Shown piece by piece: positions 35,404 through 45,869 of a stretch of 64,000 bases of DNA (position 1 is the stretch's first letter; each line of letters starts with the position of its first letter). Both the position numbers and the translations under genes were made by a program. Source of the DNA: an uncultured Clostridia bacterium (GTDB lineage: Bacteria > Bacillota > Clostridia > UBA1381); the NCBI GenBank assembly GCA_934489015.1, contig CAKSSN010000006.1, forward strand, positions 78,834 to 142,833. Reading direction: 5' to 3'. The notes beneath the pieces are model-generated. The model had not been told where the DNA came from, did no database searches, and worked only from the letters and a program-made list of their open reading frames with translations.

Positions 35404-38277
35404 ATGAAAAAATTATTAAGTATTTTTCTCAGCGGCGCTATGCTTCTTTCGCTTGTTCCGGCAGCCTTTGCAGCCGGCGAAAGCGCTGACAGCCCGATTG
35501 ATATATCTACTGCTGCTGAGCTTACAAGCTTTGCAGAGTCAATGAGAAATGATTCAACAGGCGGCAGCGGAAAGTTTTATCGCCTTACGGCAGATATAAA
35601 TCTTGACGCTGTTAAATGGGGCGGTATAGGCACTAATTCAAATCCGTTTAGGGGAACCTTTGACGGAAACGGTCACGTTATCAAAAACTATAAAATGACA
35701 CCAGTAAGCGACAGCTACACGGGACTTTTCAGCTACGTCGGAGAGGGCGGAACGGTTAAAAATCTCGGTGTTGACGGCGTTACAATCGCAATTGCGGATA
35801 AGTGGTGCTACAGATCAAATAACGGCGGTATTGCAGGCTATGTAAAGGGCGGAACAATATCGGGCTGCTATGCGAAAAATGTAACCTTAAGTAACGGCGG
35901 ATATTCTCCGAACGAATCACAGCTCAGTGCAGGAGCAGGTGTTGTAGGAATGCTCGACGGTTCCGGAAGTACGGTTGAAAACTGCTATGCGCTTAATATT
36001 AAGGTTAATGAGGCTGAAACAAACTATGATGCAGGTCTTGTAGGAAAAATAACCTCCGGCGCAGTAATTAAAAACTGTTACACAGATTTGTATCTTGCAA
36101 GAGGTCCGATGAGTGTAAGCGCAGAAAATTCGTATTATACAGTTACTCCCCCATGGCCGTGGGCAAGTGGTGACGGAAACGAATGGTACATGGGTACACA
36201 GGTAACCGCATCGGAGCTTAAAACAAAGGCAGCAGATCTCGGTGACGCGTTCTCTGCCGACTCTGTAATCAGCCCGATAAACGGCGGCTATCCGGTACTT
36301 AGGTGGGAATATGACATTCCGGCACTTGTTGGCGGCGGTACAAGATCAAATCCGTATCTTATCGGAACAATTGATGATCTTGCTTTGGCATCAGGCTATA
36401 TTGATACAAACGGCAAAGTGTTCAAAATGATAAGCGATATTGATTTCGGCGGTGCTGCATGGACTGCAAACATAGGATCGGAGTCAAATCCGTTTAAGGG
36501 AACCTTTGACGGTGACGGACACGTTTTCAAAAACTTTGTTTTAAATGCACCGGCACAGGGCGATTTTACATACGGACTCGGAATATTCGCATATGTCGGT
36601 GGAAATGCGGTTATTAAGGATACAGGCGTAAGCAATGTAACTGTTCGCCCCGAAGGCAACTGGGGATTTAACACTGTAAGCGGCGGTCTTATCGGAGTTT
36701 TAAAGGATAATGCAACGGTTAAAAGATGCTTCGCAAAGAATGTTTCCTTTGAAGCAGGAAGTGCAGAGAAGTTCATCTATATGATAACAGGCGGACTTAT
36801 CGGTAAGGTTGAAGGCAGCGGTGCAAGCGTTACAGACTGTTACAGCCTTAATACCGAAGTGGTAGGCGACTGCAGTGCGCATACAAGCGGACTTATCGGT
36901 CAGGCGCTTGATTATAACACGATTTCAAACTGTTACAGTAATACAACGCTCACAATGGGCGATTCTGATAAAGTATTAAACTCATATTATATAGCAGACG
37001 GTGAAATGTCGGCATATAACAGACTCGGCGAGTCAGTTACATCAGATGAGCTCAAGGGCAAAGCAGGCACACTCGGAGAATATTTTGAAGACGGCAGCGA
37101 ATACCCTATACTTATCTGGGAAAACGGTAAGGATATTGAAGATACTCTCGAAACCGTTTACATCAATTCTGCGGAAGAATTTAAGGCAATAAGCACAGAT
37201 ACGGCTTCAGACGGCAAAATCTACAAGCTAAACTGCGATATAGATTTCGGTGGAGAAACATACACCGATTATATCGGAACACCCGAGGTACCGTTTACAG
37301 GTGTATTTGACGGCTGCGGACATAAAATATCAAACTATCATATAAAAATTACAACAATCAAGTCAAATGGTTTGTTTGCAAACATAGGTGCGTCGGCAGT
37401 AATTAAAAATGTCGGCGTAAGCGATGTTACCGCAGAGCTTGCTAAGGACGAGTGGGAAATTATATGCGGCGGTCTTGTAGGCTCAATGACAGGCGCTTCA
37501 AGAGTTGAAAACTGCTATGCAAAGAATGTTGAAATGACATCAAATAGTTTTTCAAGCGGTCAGTTCCAGAGCGGCGGCGGAGTTGTCGGTAAGGCATTTG
37601 ATGAAGCTTCGGTTGTAAACTGCTATGCGCTTAACACTACATTTATAAATGAAGTAAACTTTGACGCCGGCGTTATAGGGTATACCGCTTCTAAGGATGT
37701 AAAAATAGAAAACTGCTATTCCGATTATACTCTGACCTGCTACAGAGCACCGAAGCTTATAGAGAGTATTATAAATTCTTATTATGTAACAACGGCTCCG
37801 TGGCCTTGGCAATGTGCATACAATGTTTCTGCGACAAATGAATGGTACGGCTATATCGGTCAAAAGACAGATGCGGACGCTATTAAGACAATGTCTGTAG
37901 ACCTCGGCAACGGCTATATAAGAGATGCTAAGGGTATTAACGGCGGCTATCCCGTACTTTTGTGGGAAAGCACAAGCGATTATGTAAGCGATGTTACATT
38001 TAAGGCAGCAGACGCAAGTGCAGCTGATTTTGAAAATGCAGCGGTTCTTTCGGAAATCGAACTTGTAAAGAAAAATTCCGAAAAGGGAATTGTGGCAGCT
38101 GCTGCTTATAAAGATGGCAGACTTACAGCAATCGAATTTACCGACGCTGTTGACGGCAAAAGCGAGTTTAACCTCAGCCTTGACGGCGCGGATACTCTTA
38201 AGATAATGATTTTGACAAAGGACAGCTTCAAGCCGATAGGCGAGAAGAAGGTATTTACAAAGGCGGCAGCCGAGTAA
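35404..38277 (+). CDS. Secreted GLUG-repeat protein without esterase domain
   Basis: 957 residues. Signal peptide (to ~AFAA, residue 23), then three long GLUG modules (starting near residues 30, 305 and 580), each opening with an AEL/FA...T-x-D-I-x-F/L-G segment, followed by FDGNGHVIKNYK-type and NCYAKNV/NCYALN-type repeats. It ends with the ~95-residue beta module (VTFKAADASAADF...LKIMILTKDSFKPIG) that in three neighbours precedes the SGNH domain, but here nothing follows. A strong TAAGGAGG site precedes the ATG. The likely role is a surface or secreted binding/adhesion protein for the same glycan; no catalytic motif was seen. Confidence 0.8.
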   Translation: MKKLLSIFLSGAMLLSLVPAAFAAGESADSPIDISTAAELTSFAESMRNDSTGGSGKFYRLTADINLDAVKWGGIGTNSNPFRGTFDGNGHVIKNYKMTPVSDSYTGLFSYVGEGGTVKNLGVDGVTIAIADKWCYRSNNGGIAGYVKGGTISGCYAKNVTLSNGGYSPNESQLSAGAGVVGMLDGSGSTVENCYALNIKVNEAETNYDAGLVGKITSGAVIKNCYTDLYLARGPMSVSAENSYYTVTPPWPWASGDGNEWYMGTQVTASELKTKAADLGDAFSADSVISPINGGYPVLRWEYDIPALVGGGTRSNPYLIGTIDDLALASGYIDTNGKVFKMISDIDFGGAAWTANIGSESNPFKGTFDGDGHVFKNFVLNAPAQGDFTYGLGIFAYVGGNAVIKDTGVSNVTVRPEGNWGFNTVSGGLIGVLKDNATVKRCFAKNVSFEAGSAEKFIYMITGGLIGKVEGSGASVTDCYSLNTEVVGDCSAHTSGLIGQALDYNTISNCYSNTTLTMGDSDKVLNSYYIADGEMSAYNRLGESVTSDELKGKAGTLGEYFEDGSEYPILIWENGKDIEDTLETVYINSAEEFKAISTDTASDGKIYKLNCDIDFGGETYTDYIGTPEVPFTGVFDGCGHKISNYHIKITTIKSNGLFANIGASAVIKNVGVSDVTAELAKDEWEIICGGLVGSMTGASRVENCYAKNVEMTSNSFSSGQFQSGGGVVGKAFDEASVVNCYALNTTFINEVNFDAGVIGYTASKDVKIENCYSDYTLTCYRAPKLIESIINSYYVTTAPWPWQCAYNVSATNEWYGYIGQKTDADAIKTMSVDLGNGYIRDAKGINGGYPVLLWESTSDYVSDVTFKAADASAADFENAAVLSEIELVKKNSEKGIVAAAAYKDGRLTAIEFTDAVDGKSEFNLSLDGADTLKIMILTKDSFKPIGEKKVFTKAAAE

Positions 38278-38295
38278 ATAGAAAATAATTAATGT

Positions 38296-38328
38296 GCCGC
38301 ACCGCACCGGCTCACAGTGCGGTGCGGC
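38296..38328 (+). other. Perfect 12-bp GC-rich intergenic stem-loop
   Basis: GCCGCACCGCAC at 38296-38307 pairs exactly with 38317-38328 around a nine-base loop. It is the strongest of the operon's stem-loops and has no T tract after it. Confidence 0.75.
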
Positions 38329-38368
38329 GATATACAAAAAAGTGAGCGGAAAGGTTTTGTGAACAGAT

Positions 38369-41300
38369 ATGAAAAAACTGACAAGTCTTTTCCTGGCGCT
38401 TAACATGGTGCTTTGCGTGTTCCCGGCATGGAGCGCGTCGGCAGACGATAGCGGCAGTGAGGTGCTTATTTCATCAGCAAATGAGCTTATTGACGCCATA
38501 GACAGTATAAATCAGGACGGAGCAAGCGGAAAGCAATACAGGCTGACGGAGGATATAAATCTCGGAGGCAGATTGATGACTTCCTATATAGGAAGCATTT
38601 CAATGCCGTTTGCAGGAACTTTTGACGGTGACGGCCATACGATTGAAAATTATAAATTTGAGTGTAACGATGGGGGCTTGAATTACGGTCTTTTCGGAGC
38701 AATCGGCGATGGCGGTACTATAAAAAATGTCGGCGTTAAAAATGTTACGGCAACGTTTAGCGAAATATGGAAATGGATTGACAATTTCGGAGGACTTGTC
38801 GGAGCAGTTCAAAGTGGCGGTACGGTTGACGGCTGCTTTGCAAAGAATGTAGAAATTATAATGACATATGACAAATCCGAAAATCGCGGACAGCTTAGAA
38901 ACGGCGCAGGTATTGCCGGATCGGTTAACGGCGGTATAATCAAAAACTGCTATGCGCTTAATGTAAGCCTTGATGCCGGAGCGGTTGACTATGACGCAGG
39001 TGTTGTCGGCAGAATAACGAGCGGGAGCGTTTCAAACTGCTATTCGGATTTGTATATAGCAAGAAGCTCTGTAGATATTTATGTTGATAACTGCTACTAC
39101 AGCGGTAATCCGGACTGGCCATGGTCGGGCGGTGACGGAAATGAGCATTACTCCGGCGAACAGGTATCGCCTGAGGAGCTTAAAACAAAGGAAGCGGTTC
39201 TCGGCGCAAGCTACGGACAGGGCGCAGGCTATAAAATAATTAACGACGGCTATCCGGCACTTGTATGGGAGCTTGGCGAAAAATACCGCGAGGGTGCGGC
39301 AGCTATAGTTTCATCAACACCCGAAAACAATGCCGAAAATGTTGAGGTTTTCAATACGGACCTTTCCGTAAGCTTTAACAGATTTTTAAAGGCGGCCGAC
39401 ATAGTAAAAGAGAACATAACGGTGCAGCCGGCAGCTGACTTTACCGTAAGCACAAGCGGCGAATACACCGATAAAATAGACCTGAGCTTCAAACAGCTTG
39501 AGCTCGGTACGGAATACAAAATAGGGTTTTCTTCTGCAATTGAAACCTTTGCCGGAGATTATGTATCGGACGGCAGTGAGATTTCGTTTAAAACAGTAGA
39601 TAAATATCCCGATTTTAATGTAGCTTCATCAACTCCGGCAAACAATGCCAAGAATGTAAATCCAAGAGGAGTAAAGGCAGTTGTAAAATACAGTCTGCCG
39701 ATAGATGAAAAAACGGTAGCAAATGAAAATATAACAGTTTCTCCGGAGGCTGAATACACAGCAGAGCTGTCGGGCGAGAATGAAATAACGGTAAGCTTCC
39801 CCAATAAGCTCAGCGACAGCACAACATATACAATAACCTTCACAGACGGCATAAAATCAACCTTTGATACATCAGCACCTGAGTACAGCTTAAGCTTTAC
39901 AACAATGAAGGGCTTTGAAAACCTCATTGTAAACGGCGATATGGAGGACACCTCAAATATGAATATGTTCTCCGATAAGAACAACTATTCAAGCCTTTCA
40001 TATCAGAAGGAAACGCTTCTTAAGGGAAAGCTTAATTCTGTATTAAGACTTTCAACAGCTTGGGGAGATCAGCCGGTTGTAGCGCTCGGAGTTGCGGAAA
40101 ATCCGGGTACATATTATATGGCAGCATGGGTTAAGGCAGAAAAGGATCAGGATATTACGCTTTGCTTCTTCAAGGGTGGAGATAACTGGGATTCGAGAAA
40201 GAAGAGCCTTAAGGCAAACGAGTGGACTTATGTTTCGGAGGTATTTAATATACCGTCAGATTTAAGAGGAGAGGAAATTTCAATCCGTTCTATTGAAGCT
40301 TCACCGATTTATATTGACGACTGGTGCATTTACGACGTTGCAAAGGCGCCGCAGGACGCTTTAAAAATTCAGTCATCATCGGTTGAAAACGGTGCGGTTG
40401 AGGTTTCGCCGTATATTGAAAAAATAGAGGCAGAGTTTAATGTTCCGGTTAAGTTCTCATCGCTTTTGAGCGGAATAAGCATTTCCGGCGGAGCAAAAAT
40501 AAGCAAGGTAGACTTTGACGGCTCGGATTTGTACAAATGCACGGTTTATCCGGAAAACCTTGAGCCTAACAAAACATATACTTTGGATTTCGGCGGAGTT
40601 GAAGCAATTTCCGGAAAATCCATGACAAACGGAAAGGTAAGCTTTACAACGGTTAAAACAAGCGATAAAAATGCAAGCGTTGTTAAAACACTTCCTGCCG
40701 ATAATGCTACGGGAGTAAAGAGAAGAGATTTCGAGATAGAAATAACCTTTGACTCTCCCATGAACCCCGAAACTTATAAAAACATCTCCACAGCTCCCGA
40801 TCTCGGCGTGAGCGTTTCGGACAGCAGCGATCTTAACAACTGCATTTTGACCGTTGACGGAGAAAAGTTTAAAAACAACACGGAGTACACAGTAACAGTT
40901 CCTGACAGCGTTAAAACCGTAAACGGATATTCGGCGAATACCTACAGCTTTAAATTTAAGACTGTAGGCGCTGAGGACGTTGTGTCGGAATTTAACGCAG
41001 CACTTAAAAATGAAGAGGCTATGAAAGATGTTCTCGGCGACCTTTACACCGAAATAGGCAAAACAAGCGCGTCGTATGAATATATAACCTCATCGCTTAC
41101 AGATGCTCTCGATACGCTCTGCAAATATCTTGCGGCAGCAGGCGAGGCAAAAACAATTGACGATGTTTTCACATATATAGATGAGGAAGCGTTCAGAGCA
41201 ATTCTGGCGACATCATCTGACAGCGCAGCTGTAGGCGAGATAATTTCCGGCGGCGGAATACTCGATGACGGAATTTTGAAAATATACACCGATAAGCTTG

Positions 41301-42289
41301 GAGACAGCGGAAGATCATCCGTAATCAAAACAGCTGTTGACAATAAGGATAAGAGCTTTGAGGTAATTAAAGAGGCTATGACGGTTAAGGCAATTTGCAG
41401 TGCGCTTTCGAGCCTCAGCGGCGCAGGCGCTGTTGAGGAAATACTGAAGCTTTCAAAGGACAGCTTCACCGGAAATGACGATATTTCCGACCTGATTTCA
41501 AAGGCTGACAGCAGCACATATCCGTCAAAGATATACGCAAAGCTTCAGGGTCTTAGTGTAAACAGCCTCTCGGCTATTAAATCTGCTCTTAAGAGCGCTG
41601 TTGATTCGGCAGATACAGGCAAGAAAGGCAGCAGCGGCGGTGGCGGCGGAAGCTCCTCCGGCGGCAGCAAAATTTCGGCAATCGGCAGCGGATCCGTTCC
41701 GATAAATCCGATTGACGGCGGACAAACGCCTGCCAAAGAAAAGGAGATATTCTCCGATCTCGGCTCGGTAGAATGGGCAAAGAGCAGCATAGAAAAGCTC
41801 TATAAAAAAGGAATAATAAACGGTAAGAGCGAAAATACATATGCACCGAATGACGCGCTCACACGCGCTGAATTTGTAAAGCTTGCAGTTCTTGCGCTCG
41901 ACACTCTCGATACTGCGGCTAAGGCTGATTTTGCCGACATAAATGAAAACGACTGGTTCTACAGCTATGCGGCAAGCGCTTACAATATGGGAATTATAAA
42001 GGGCATTGACGAGTCGAATTTTGCACCAAATATGCAGATTTCGCGTGAGGATATGGCAGTAATTCTTGCAAGAGCGGCAGAAAAGGTGCAGGGCAGCGAA
42101 GAGGCAGGAAAGGAATTTGCCGACGCAGATCATATTTCCGATTATGCAAAGGATGCCTGCAAAAAGCTTTCGGCGCTCGGCGTTATAAAGGGCGACGAAA
42201 ACGGCTGCTTTAATCCGAAAGGAGTGGCAACAAGAGCCGAAGCGGCTGTCGTATTTGACAGATTTCTCGATATACTTCAAAAATCGTGA
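38369..42289 (+). CDS. Cell-surface GLUG/Ig-like/CBM protein with C-terminal SLH anchor
   Basis: 1306 residues. Signal peptide, one GLUG module (~25-310), two Big_5 Ig-like domains (~310-515; SSTPENNAENV and SSTPANNAKNV), a CBM4/9-like jelly roll (~515-665; NLIVNGDMEDT...YIDDWCIYDV), two more Big_5 domains (~665-870), an alpha-helical region, a Gly/Ser linker (~1086-1100) and three SLH repeats (~1127-1306; FSDLGSVEWAKSSIEKLY, FADINENDWFYSYA, FADADHISDYAKDA). This is a typical wall-anchored glycan-binding scaffold. No catalytic domain was seen. It may present or capture substrate for the secreted esterases and propeller enzymes. Confidence 0.82.
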   Translation: MKKLTSLFLALNMVLCVFPAWSASADDSGSEVLISSANELIDAIDSINQDGASGKQYRLTEDINLGGRLMTSYIGSISMPFAGTFDGDGHTIENYKFECNDGGLNYGLFGAIGDGGTIKNVGVKNVTATFSEIWKWIDNFGGLVGAVQSGGTVDGCFAKNVEIIMTYDKSENRGQLRNGAGIAGSVNGGIIKNCYALNVSLDAGAVDYDAGVVGRITSGSVSNCYSDLYIARSSVDIYVDNCYYSGNPDWPWSGGDGNEHYSGEQVSPEELKTKEAVLGASYGQGAGYKIINDGYPALVWELGEKYREGAAAIVSSTPENNAENVEVFNTDLSVSFNRFLKAADIVKENITVQPAADFTVSTSGEYTDKIDLSFKQLELGTEYKIGFSSAIETFAGDYVSDGSEISFKTVDKYPDFNVASSTPANNAKNVNPRGVKAVVKYSLPIDEKTVANENITVSPEAEYTAELSGENEITVSFPNKLSDSTTYTITFTDGIKSTFDTSAPEYSLSFTTMKGFENLIVNGDMEDTSNMNMFSDKNNYSSLSYQKETLLKGKLNSVLRLSTAWGDQPVVALGVAENPGTYYMAAWVKAEKDQDITLCFFKGGDNWDSRKKSLKANEWTYVSEVFNIPSDLRGEEISIRSIEASPIYIDDWCIYDVAKAPQDALKIQSSSVENGAVEVSPYIEKIEAEFNVPVKFSSLLSGISISGGAKISKVDFDGSDLYKCTVYPENLEPNKTYTLDFGGVEAISGKSMTNGKVSFTTVKTSDKNASVVKTLPADNATGVKRRDFEIEITFDSPMNPETYKNISTAPDLGVSVSDSSDLNNCILTVDGEKFKNNTEYTVTVPDSVKTVNGYSANTYSFKFKTVGAEDVVSEFNAALKNEEAMKDVLGDLYTEIGKTSASYEYITSSLTDALDTLCKYLAAAGEAKTIDDVFTYIDEEAFRAILATSSDSAAVGEIISGGGILDDGILKIYTDKLGDSGRSSVIKTAVDNKDKSFEVIKEAMTVKAICSALSSLSGAGAVEEILKLSKDSFTGNDDISDLISKADSSTYPSKIYAKLQGLSVNSLSAIKSALKSAVDSADTGKKGSSGGGGGSSSGGSKISAIGSGSVPINPIDGGQTPAKEKEIFSDLGSVEWAKSSIEKLYKKGIINGKSENTYAPNDALTRAEFVKLAVLALDTLDTAAKADFADINENDWFYSYAASAYNMGIIKGIDESNFAPNMQISREDMAVILARAAEKVQGSEEAGKEFADADHISDYAKDACKKLSALGVIKGDENGCFNPKGVATRAEAAVVFDRFLDILQKS

Positions 42290-42309
42290 GCTGAAAGGAA
42301 GATAGGTAC

Positions 42310-45300
42310 ATGAGATTTAAAAAGATTTTAGCGCTGCTTCTGGCAATGCTGACAGTGATTACACCACTGTCAGCGCTTGCGGCGGATGAAGCGGAAGAAA
42401 AAACATTTACAATAGCAAGCGTAACTCCGTTTGACGGAGAAAAAGAGGTTACGCCCGTTAATCTTCAGATGGATGTTACGTTTTCGGAGCCCGTTGACGC
42501 GTCAACAATCAAGATGAACAACGTTTCCGTATCCGGAAGCGCGTTCGCGGCAATAATTCCGACAGGCGAAAAGACAGCAACAGTTTATTTCAACAGACTT
42601 AATATTATGCTCGGAACAAAATATACCGTAACGTTTAAAAGCGGAATAAAGGCTGTTTCCGGAGCTTCGCTTGAGGAAACAAAGGTTTCGTTTACAACAA
42701 TGAAAAATGCGCCGTCCTACAGGCAGATAACAAATCCGCAAATGAATGACGCAAACAATATTTACGGACTTGATTCTGAGGCATGGTCTGCAAAGATAAT
42801 AAACGAGGACGGAAATAACGTGCTTAACTATTATCTCGGATGGAATGAGGCTTCGGTAAGACAGCTTGTTTACGTAAAGCCGGGTCACACATATACGGCG
42901 CGTGCAAGAGTAAAGGCATCGGAAACGGAACAAATCTGGCTTGCAATGAGCTGGAATGAACCGGGCAATGCGCAGGATTACTATCACGGACCGCGTGATG
43001 AAATTCAGGGCGGCGAGTGGACAACGCTTGAATGGTCATGGACTATTCCGGAAAAGGCAATATTGACAAACATAAAGCAGTGGATTGCCGGTGAAAGAGC
43101 GGGAACTCAGATTTATGTTGATGACTGGTATTTCTTTGAGTCGGGCTATGATGTTGACCCTCCGGAGAGAACGGCAGGCGGCTCAAGCTCAGCTGTTACA
43201 TATCTCAGCGAGGACGAAACGAGCCTTGATAAGCTTAAGGCGTTCGGCATAGCTCCGTTTAATGCGGGCGAGGGCGCTAACGTTTCAAGAGTGGCGCTTG
43301 CAAAGTCGCTGCTTGCGATTATGGGCATTAATGATATTCCCAAAAGCGCAGCTCCGCTTACCTTTACCGATGTTGATGAAAACTCGGCAGGTGTAGTGTC
43401 ACTTGTGAGCCAAAACGGAATTATGAGAGGCTTCAGCGATACGGAGTTTAAGCCGGACGATGACGCAACTGCGGATCAGGTTATTAAGACGCTTCTTATC
43501 ATAATGGGTCGCGGCGATGTTGTAGCCGCCGACGGCGGATATTCGGTAGGCTGCCGCAGAGCAGCTTCACAGCTTGGTCTTATGAAGGGCGTTGACTGCG
43601 ATTTTGCAGAGCCGATAACCTATAAGAATTTTGCAAAAATAGTTGAAAACGCACTTGATTGCGATGTGCTCAGCGTAAAGAGCAAAACAGATAACGGACT
43701 TTATACACTCGAAAGCAAGGATACTCTTCTCGGTGCATATCTCGGATATGAAAAGGGAAGCGGAATACTTGAGGGCAACAGCGTAACATCAATTTACGCC
43801 GATAAGGAGCTCGGAGAAAATACAATAAGCATTGACGGCGCACTTTACGAGTGTGACGCTGACGTTTCAAAGTATCTCGGCAGCAAGGTTAAATTCTATT
43901 ATGAAGAGGTTCCCGGCGGCTTAAACAGAATGATTTATATCTATGCTATAAACAGCAAAAATAAGGTTGCCGAATTTACAACCGATGAATACGATATAGA
44001 CTATTCTGCAGGTAAATACTCAATTTCCGCAAAAGAGGGCGGCAAGAGCAAAAACTATAATCTTACAGCAGACAAAAGCGTTATTTATAACGGAAAATAT
44101 CTCGGATCATACAGGGACAACGAATTAACCTTTGTTCCGTCAAACGGAAGCGTTCGTCTTATCGACAGCGGAAACGGCTACGGCGTTGTAATGATTGAGG
44201 ACATTAAAACATATGTTGTCGGCTCATACGACTATGACAAGGGATATATTTACGATTATAAATCGAGTGAGCTTATTGACCTTTCAAACACGGATAAGCT
44301 TGTAATTCTCGATAATGATGAGTCGGAATGTGCAATAAACGACATAAAGCAGTGGAATATCCTCTCCGTAGTTCAGAGTAAGGATAAGAAGCTTACAACA
44401 GTTCATCTTTCAACCGCATCGGTTGAGGGCTCCGTATGCGGAGAAAATTCCGGCGCCGTTCGCCCGTATATCGAGCTTGGCGACAAGTTCTACGGAAGCG
44501 GCGTAAGAAAGAAATATGAGGTTGTTGACGGATATTTCGATTTTGACGACATAAGCCTCAGCACAGTAGGCATATTCTATATGGACTACAAGGGCAGAAT
44601 TGCCGCAGTGCGCACAAATGTATCATCAGGCGGAGTTGCATACCTTGTAAATGCGTATATAAACTCCGATGAAAACGATGTTTTAAAGATTAAAGTTTTC
44701 GATATAAGCGGAAAAATGATGCTTCTTGAAGCTGCTGACAGAATAAAGATTGATACAAAAACCGTAAAGGACGCTCAAGTAGCTTATAACCTTCTTAAAA
44801 AGGGTACGAACGAGATTGTATCTCAGCTTATCCTCTATAAGCTGAATGCGGACGGCAAGGTAAGCGCTGTTGATACGGCGTATAACAAGCTCCCTAACTG
44901 CACCGATTACACAACAGTTCTCCCGGAAAGCGGCGATGATGAAAACGGATTTAGAATTACATATTCGTCAATTCTTCCTCCGAACAACAACAGCAAGCTT
45001 GTATTCAGCCCGAATTCAAAGAATTTCAGCAATAAGGTACAGCTTGCCGATGAGCCTACAATGTTCTTTATCCCGATTAACGCAAAAACAGATGAAGAGG
45101 TTAAATTCTGCATATCCAACGCGGTATGGGATCTCGGCGATAAGGGTGCTGCAAGAATAGAAGCATATCAGACAGGCGAGCAGTCGCTTATAGCTGACTA
45201 TGTGGTTGTATTCATTGACGATGACAAATACACAACAGAGCATTTATCCGGAGAAAAATACGGAATTGTAAGAAGAATTTCAACCGTTATGCAGGGCGGA

Positions 45301-45786
45301 GAAACAAAAACGGTTGCCGAAATGATTGACGGCACTAAGTATATCGCAAATAACGAAACCGAATTTGCGGGAGCTGAAGTGGGCGACTACGTAAAGCTTT
45401 ATACAGACAGACTCAATCAGCTTGTAAGTCCGGCACAGGTTTTGCTTGATATATCTGAAAAGGCACTTTCTCCGTCAACATCAAATCCGACAAACGCATT
45501 CGGCGATTACTCACGTATGATTTATGCAAACGTTTACGAAAAGGCGGATTCTGTTGTAAGAGTAGTACCGGTAGGAAACAGCGTAACAGATCTTTCTTCA
45601 TCTGAGGTAACAAACCTTTCAAGAGCTAATATATTTGTTTATGACAGCTCACTTAAGGGCTCGGATAAGATAAAAACAGGCTCAATGTCCGATATTCTCG
45701 ACTATAAGACGGCCGGCAGCGGCTGCTCGGAAATCGTTATCTTGTCAAAGGATACGCTTGCAAATAACGTGCTTGTTATAAAATAA
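42310..45786 (+). CDS. SLH-containing cell-surface protein with Big_5 and CBM-like domains
   Basis: 1158 residues. Signal peptide (to ~ALAA, residue 25), a Big_5 domain (~30-135; SVTPFDGEKEVTP), a CBM4/9-like domain (~140-280, ending IYVDDWYFFESGY) and an SLH region (~295-470; FTDVDENSAGVVSLVSQNGIMRGFSDTEFKPDD). A long C-terminal part made of beta-rich repeats of unknown fold follows (for example YLGYEKGSGILEGNSVTSIYADKELG). Such tails are common in clostridial SLH surface proteins. It starts 20 bp after the previous SLH gene and belongs to the same operon. Likely a surface-bound glycan-binding component; no enzyme motif recognised. Confidence 0.8.
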   Translation: MRFKKILALLLAMLTVITPLSALAADEAEEKTFTIASVTPFDGEKEVTPVNLQMDVTFSEPVDASTIKMNNVSVSGSAFAAIIPTGEKTATVYFNRLNIMLGTKYTVTFKSGIKAVSGASLEETKVSFTTMKNAPSYRQITNPQMNDANNIYGLDSEAWSAKIINEDGNNVLNYYLGWNEASVRQLVYVKPGHTYTARARVKASETEQIWLAMSWNEPGNAQDYYHGPRDEIQGGEWTTLEWSWTIPEKAILTNIKQWIAGERAGTQIYVDDWYFFESGYDVDPPERTAGGSSSAVTYLSEDETSLDKLKAFGIAPFNAGEGANVSRVALAKSLLAIMGINDIPKSAAPLTFTDVDENSAGVVSLVSQNGIMRGFSDTEFKPDDDATADQVIKTLLIIMGRGDVVAADGGYSVGCRRAASQLGLMKGVDCDFAEPITYKNFAKIVENALDCDVLSVKSKTDNGLYTLESKDTLLGAYLGYEKGSGILEGNSVTSIYADKELGENTISIDGALYECDADVSKYLGSKVKFYYEEVPGGLNRMIYIYAINSKNKVAEFTTDEYDIDYSAGKYSISAKEGGKSKNYNLTADKSVIYNGKYLGSYRDNELTFVPSNGSVRLIDSGNGYGVVMIEDIKTYVVGSYDYDKGYIYDYKSSELIDLSNTDKLVILDNDESECAINDIKQWNILSVVQSKDKKLTTVHLSTASVEGSVCGENSGAVRPYIELGDKFYGSGVRKKYEVVDGYFDFDDISLSTVGIFYMDYKGRIAAVRTNVSSGGVAYLVNAYINSDENDVLKIKVFDISGKMMLLEAADRIKIDTKTVKDAQVAYNLLKKGTNEIVSQLILYKLNADGKVSAVDTAYNKLPNCTDYTTVLPESGDDENGFRITYSSILPPNNNSKLVFSPNSKNFSNKVQLADEPTMFFIPINAKTDEEVKFCISNAVWDLGDKGAARIEAYQTGEQSLIADYVVVFIDDDKYTTEHLSGEKYGIVRRISTVMQGGETKTVAEMIDGTKYIANNETEFAGAEVGDYVKLYTDRLNQLVSPAQVLLDISEKALSPSTSNPTNAFGDYSRMIYANVYEKADSVVRVVPVGNSVTDLSSSEVTNLSRANIFVYDSSLKGSDKIKTGSMSDILDYKTAGSGCSEIVILSKDTLANNVLVIK

Positions 45787-45812
45787 TTTTTGCGCGGTAT
45801 TAAGTAAAATAC

Positions 45813-45838
45813 GGGGCGTTTGCGTTAAGCGGCGCCCC
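45813..45838 (+). other. Intergenic GC-rich stem-loop
   Basis: GGGGCG at 45813-45818 pairs with CGCCCC at 45833-45838 around a 14-base loop, before the AAAGGAATT ribosome site of the GH130 gene. Confidence 0.55.
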
Positions 45839-45869
45839 CGAAACAATAATTCATCGAAAGGAATTATAT

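Noticed and set aside
37552..38499. 315-codon open frame on the - strand
   Set aside because: It overlaps the GLUG gene and the start of the next gene, has Cys/Ile/Tyr-rich composition typical of antisense shadow and no ribosome site.
41525..42280. 251-codon open frame on the - strand
   Set aside because: Antisense shadow of the SLH repeats of the gene at 38369-42289; no domain match and no start context.
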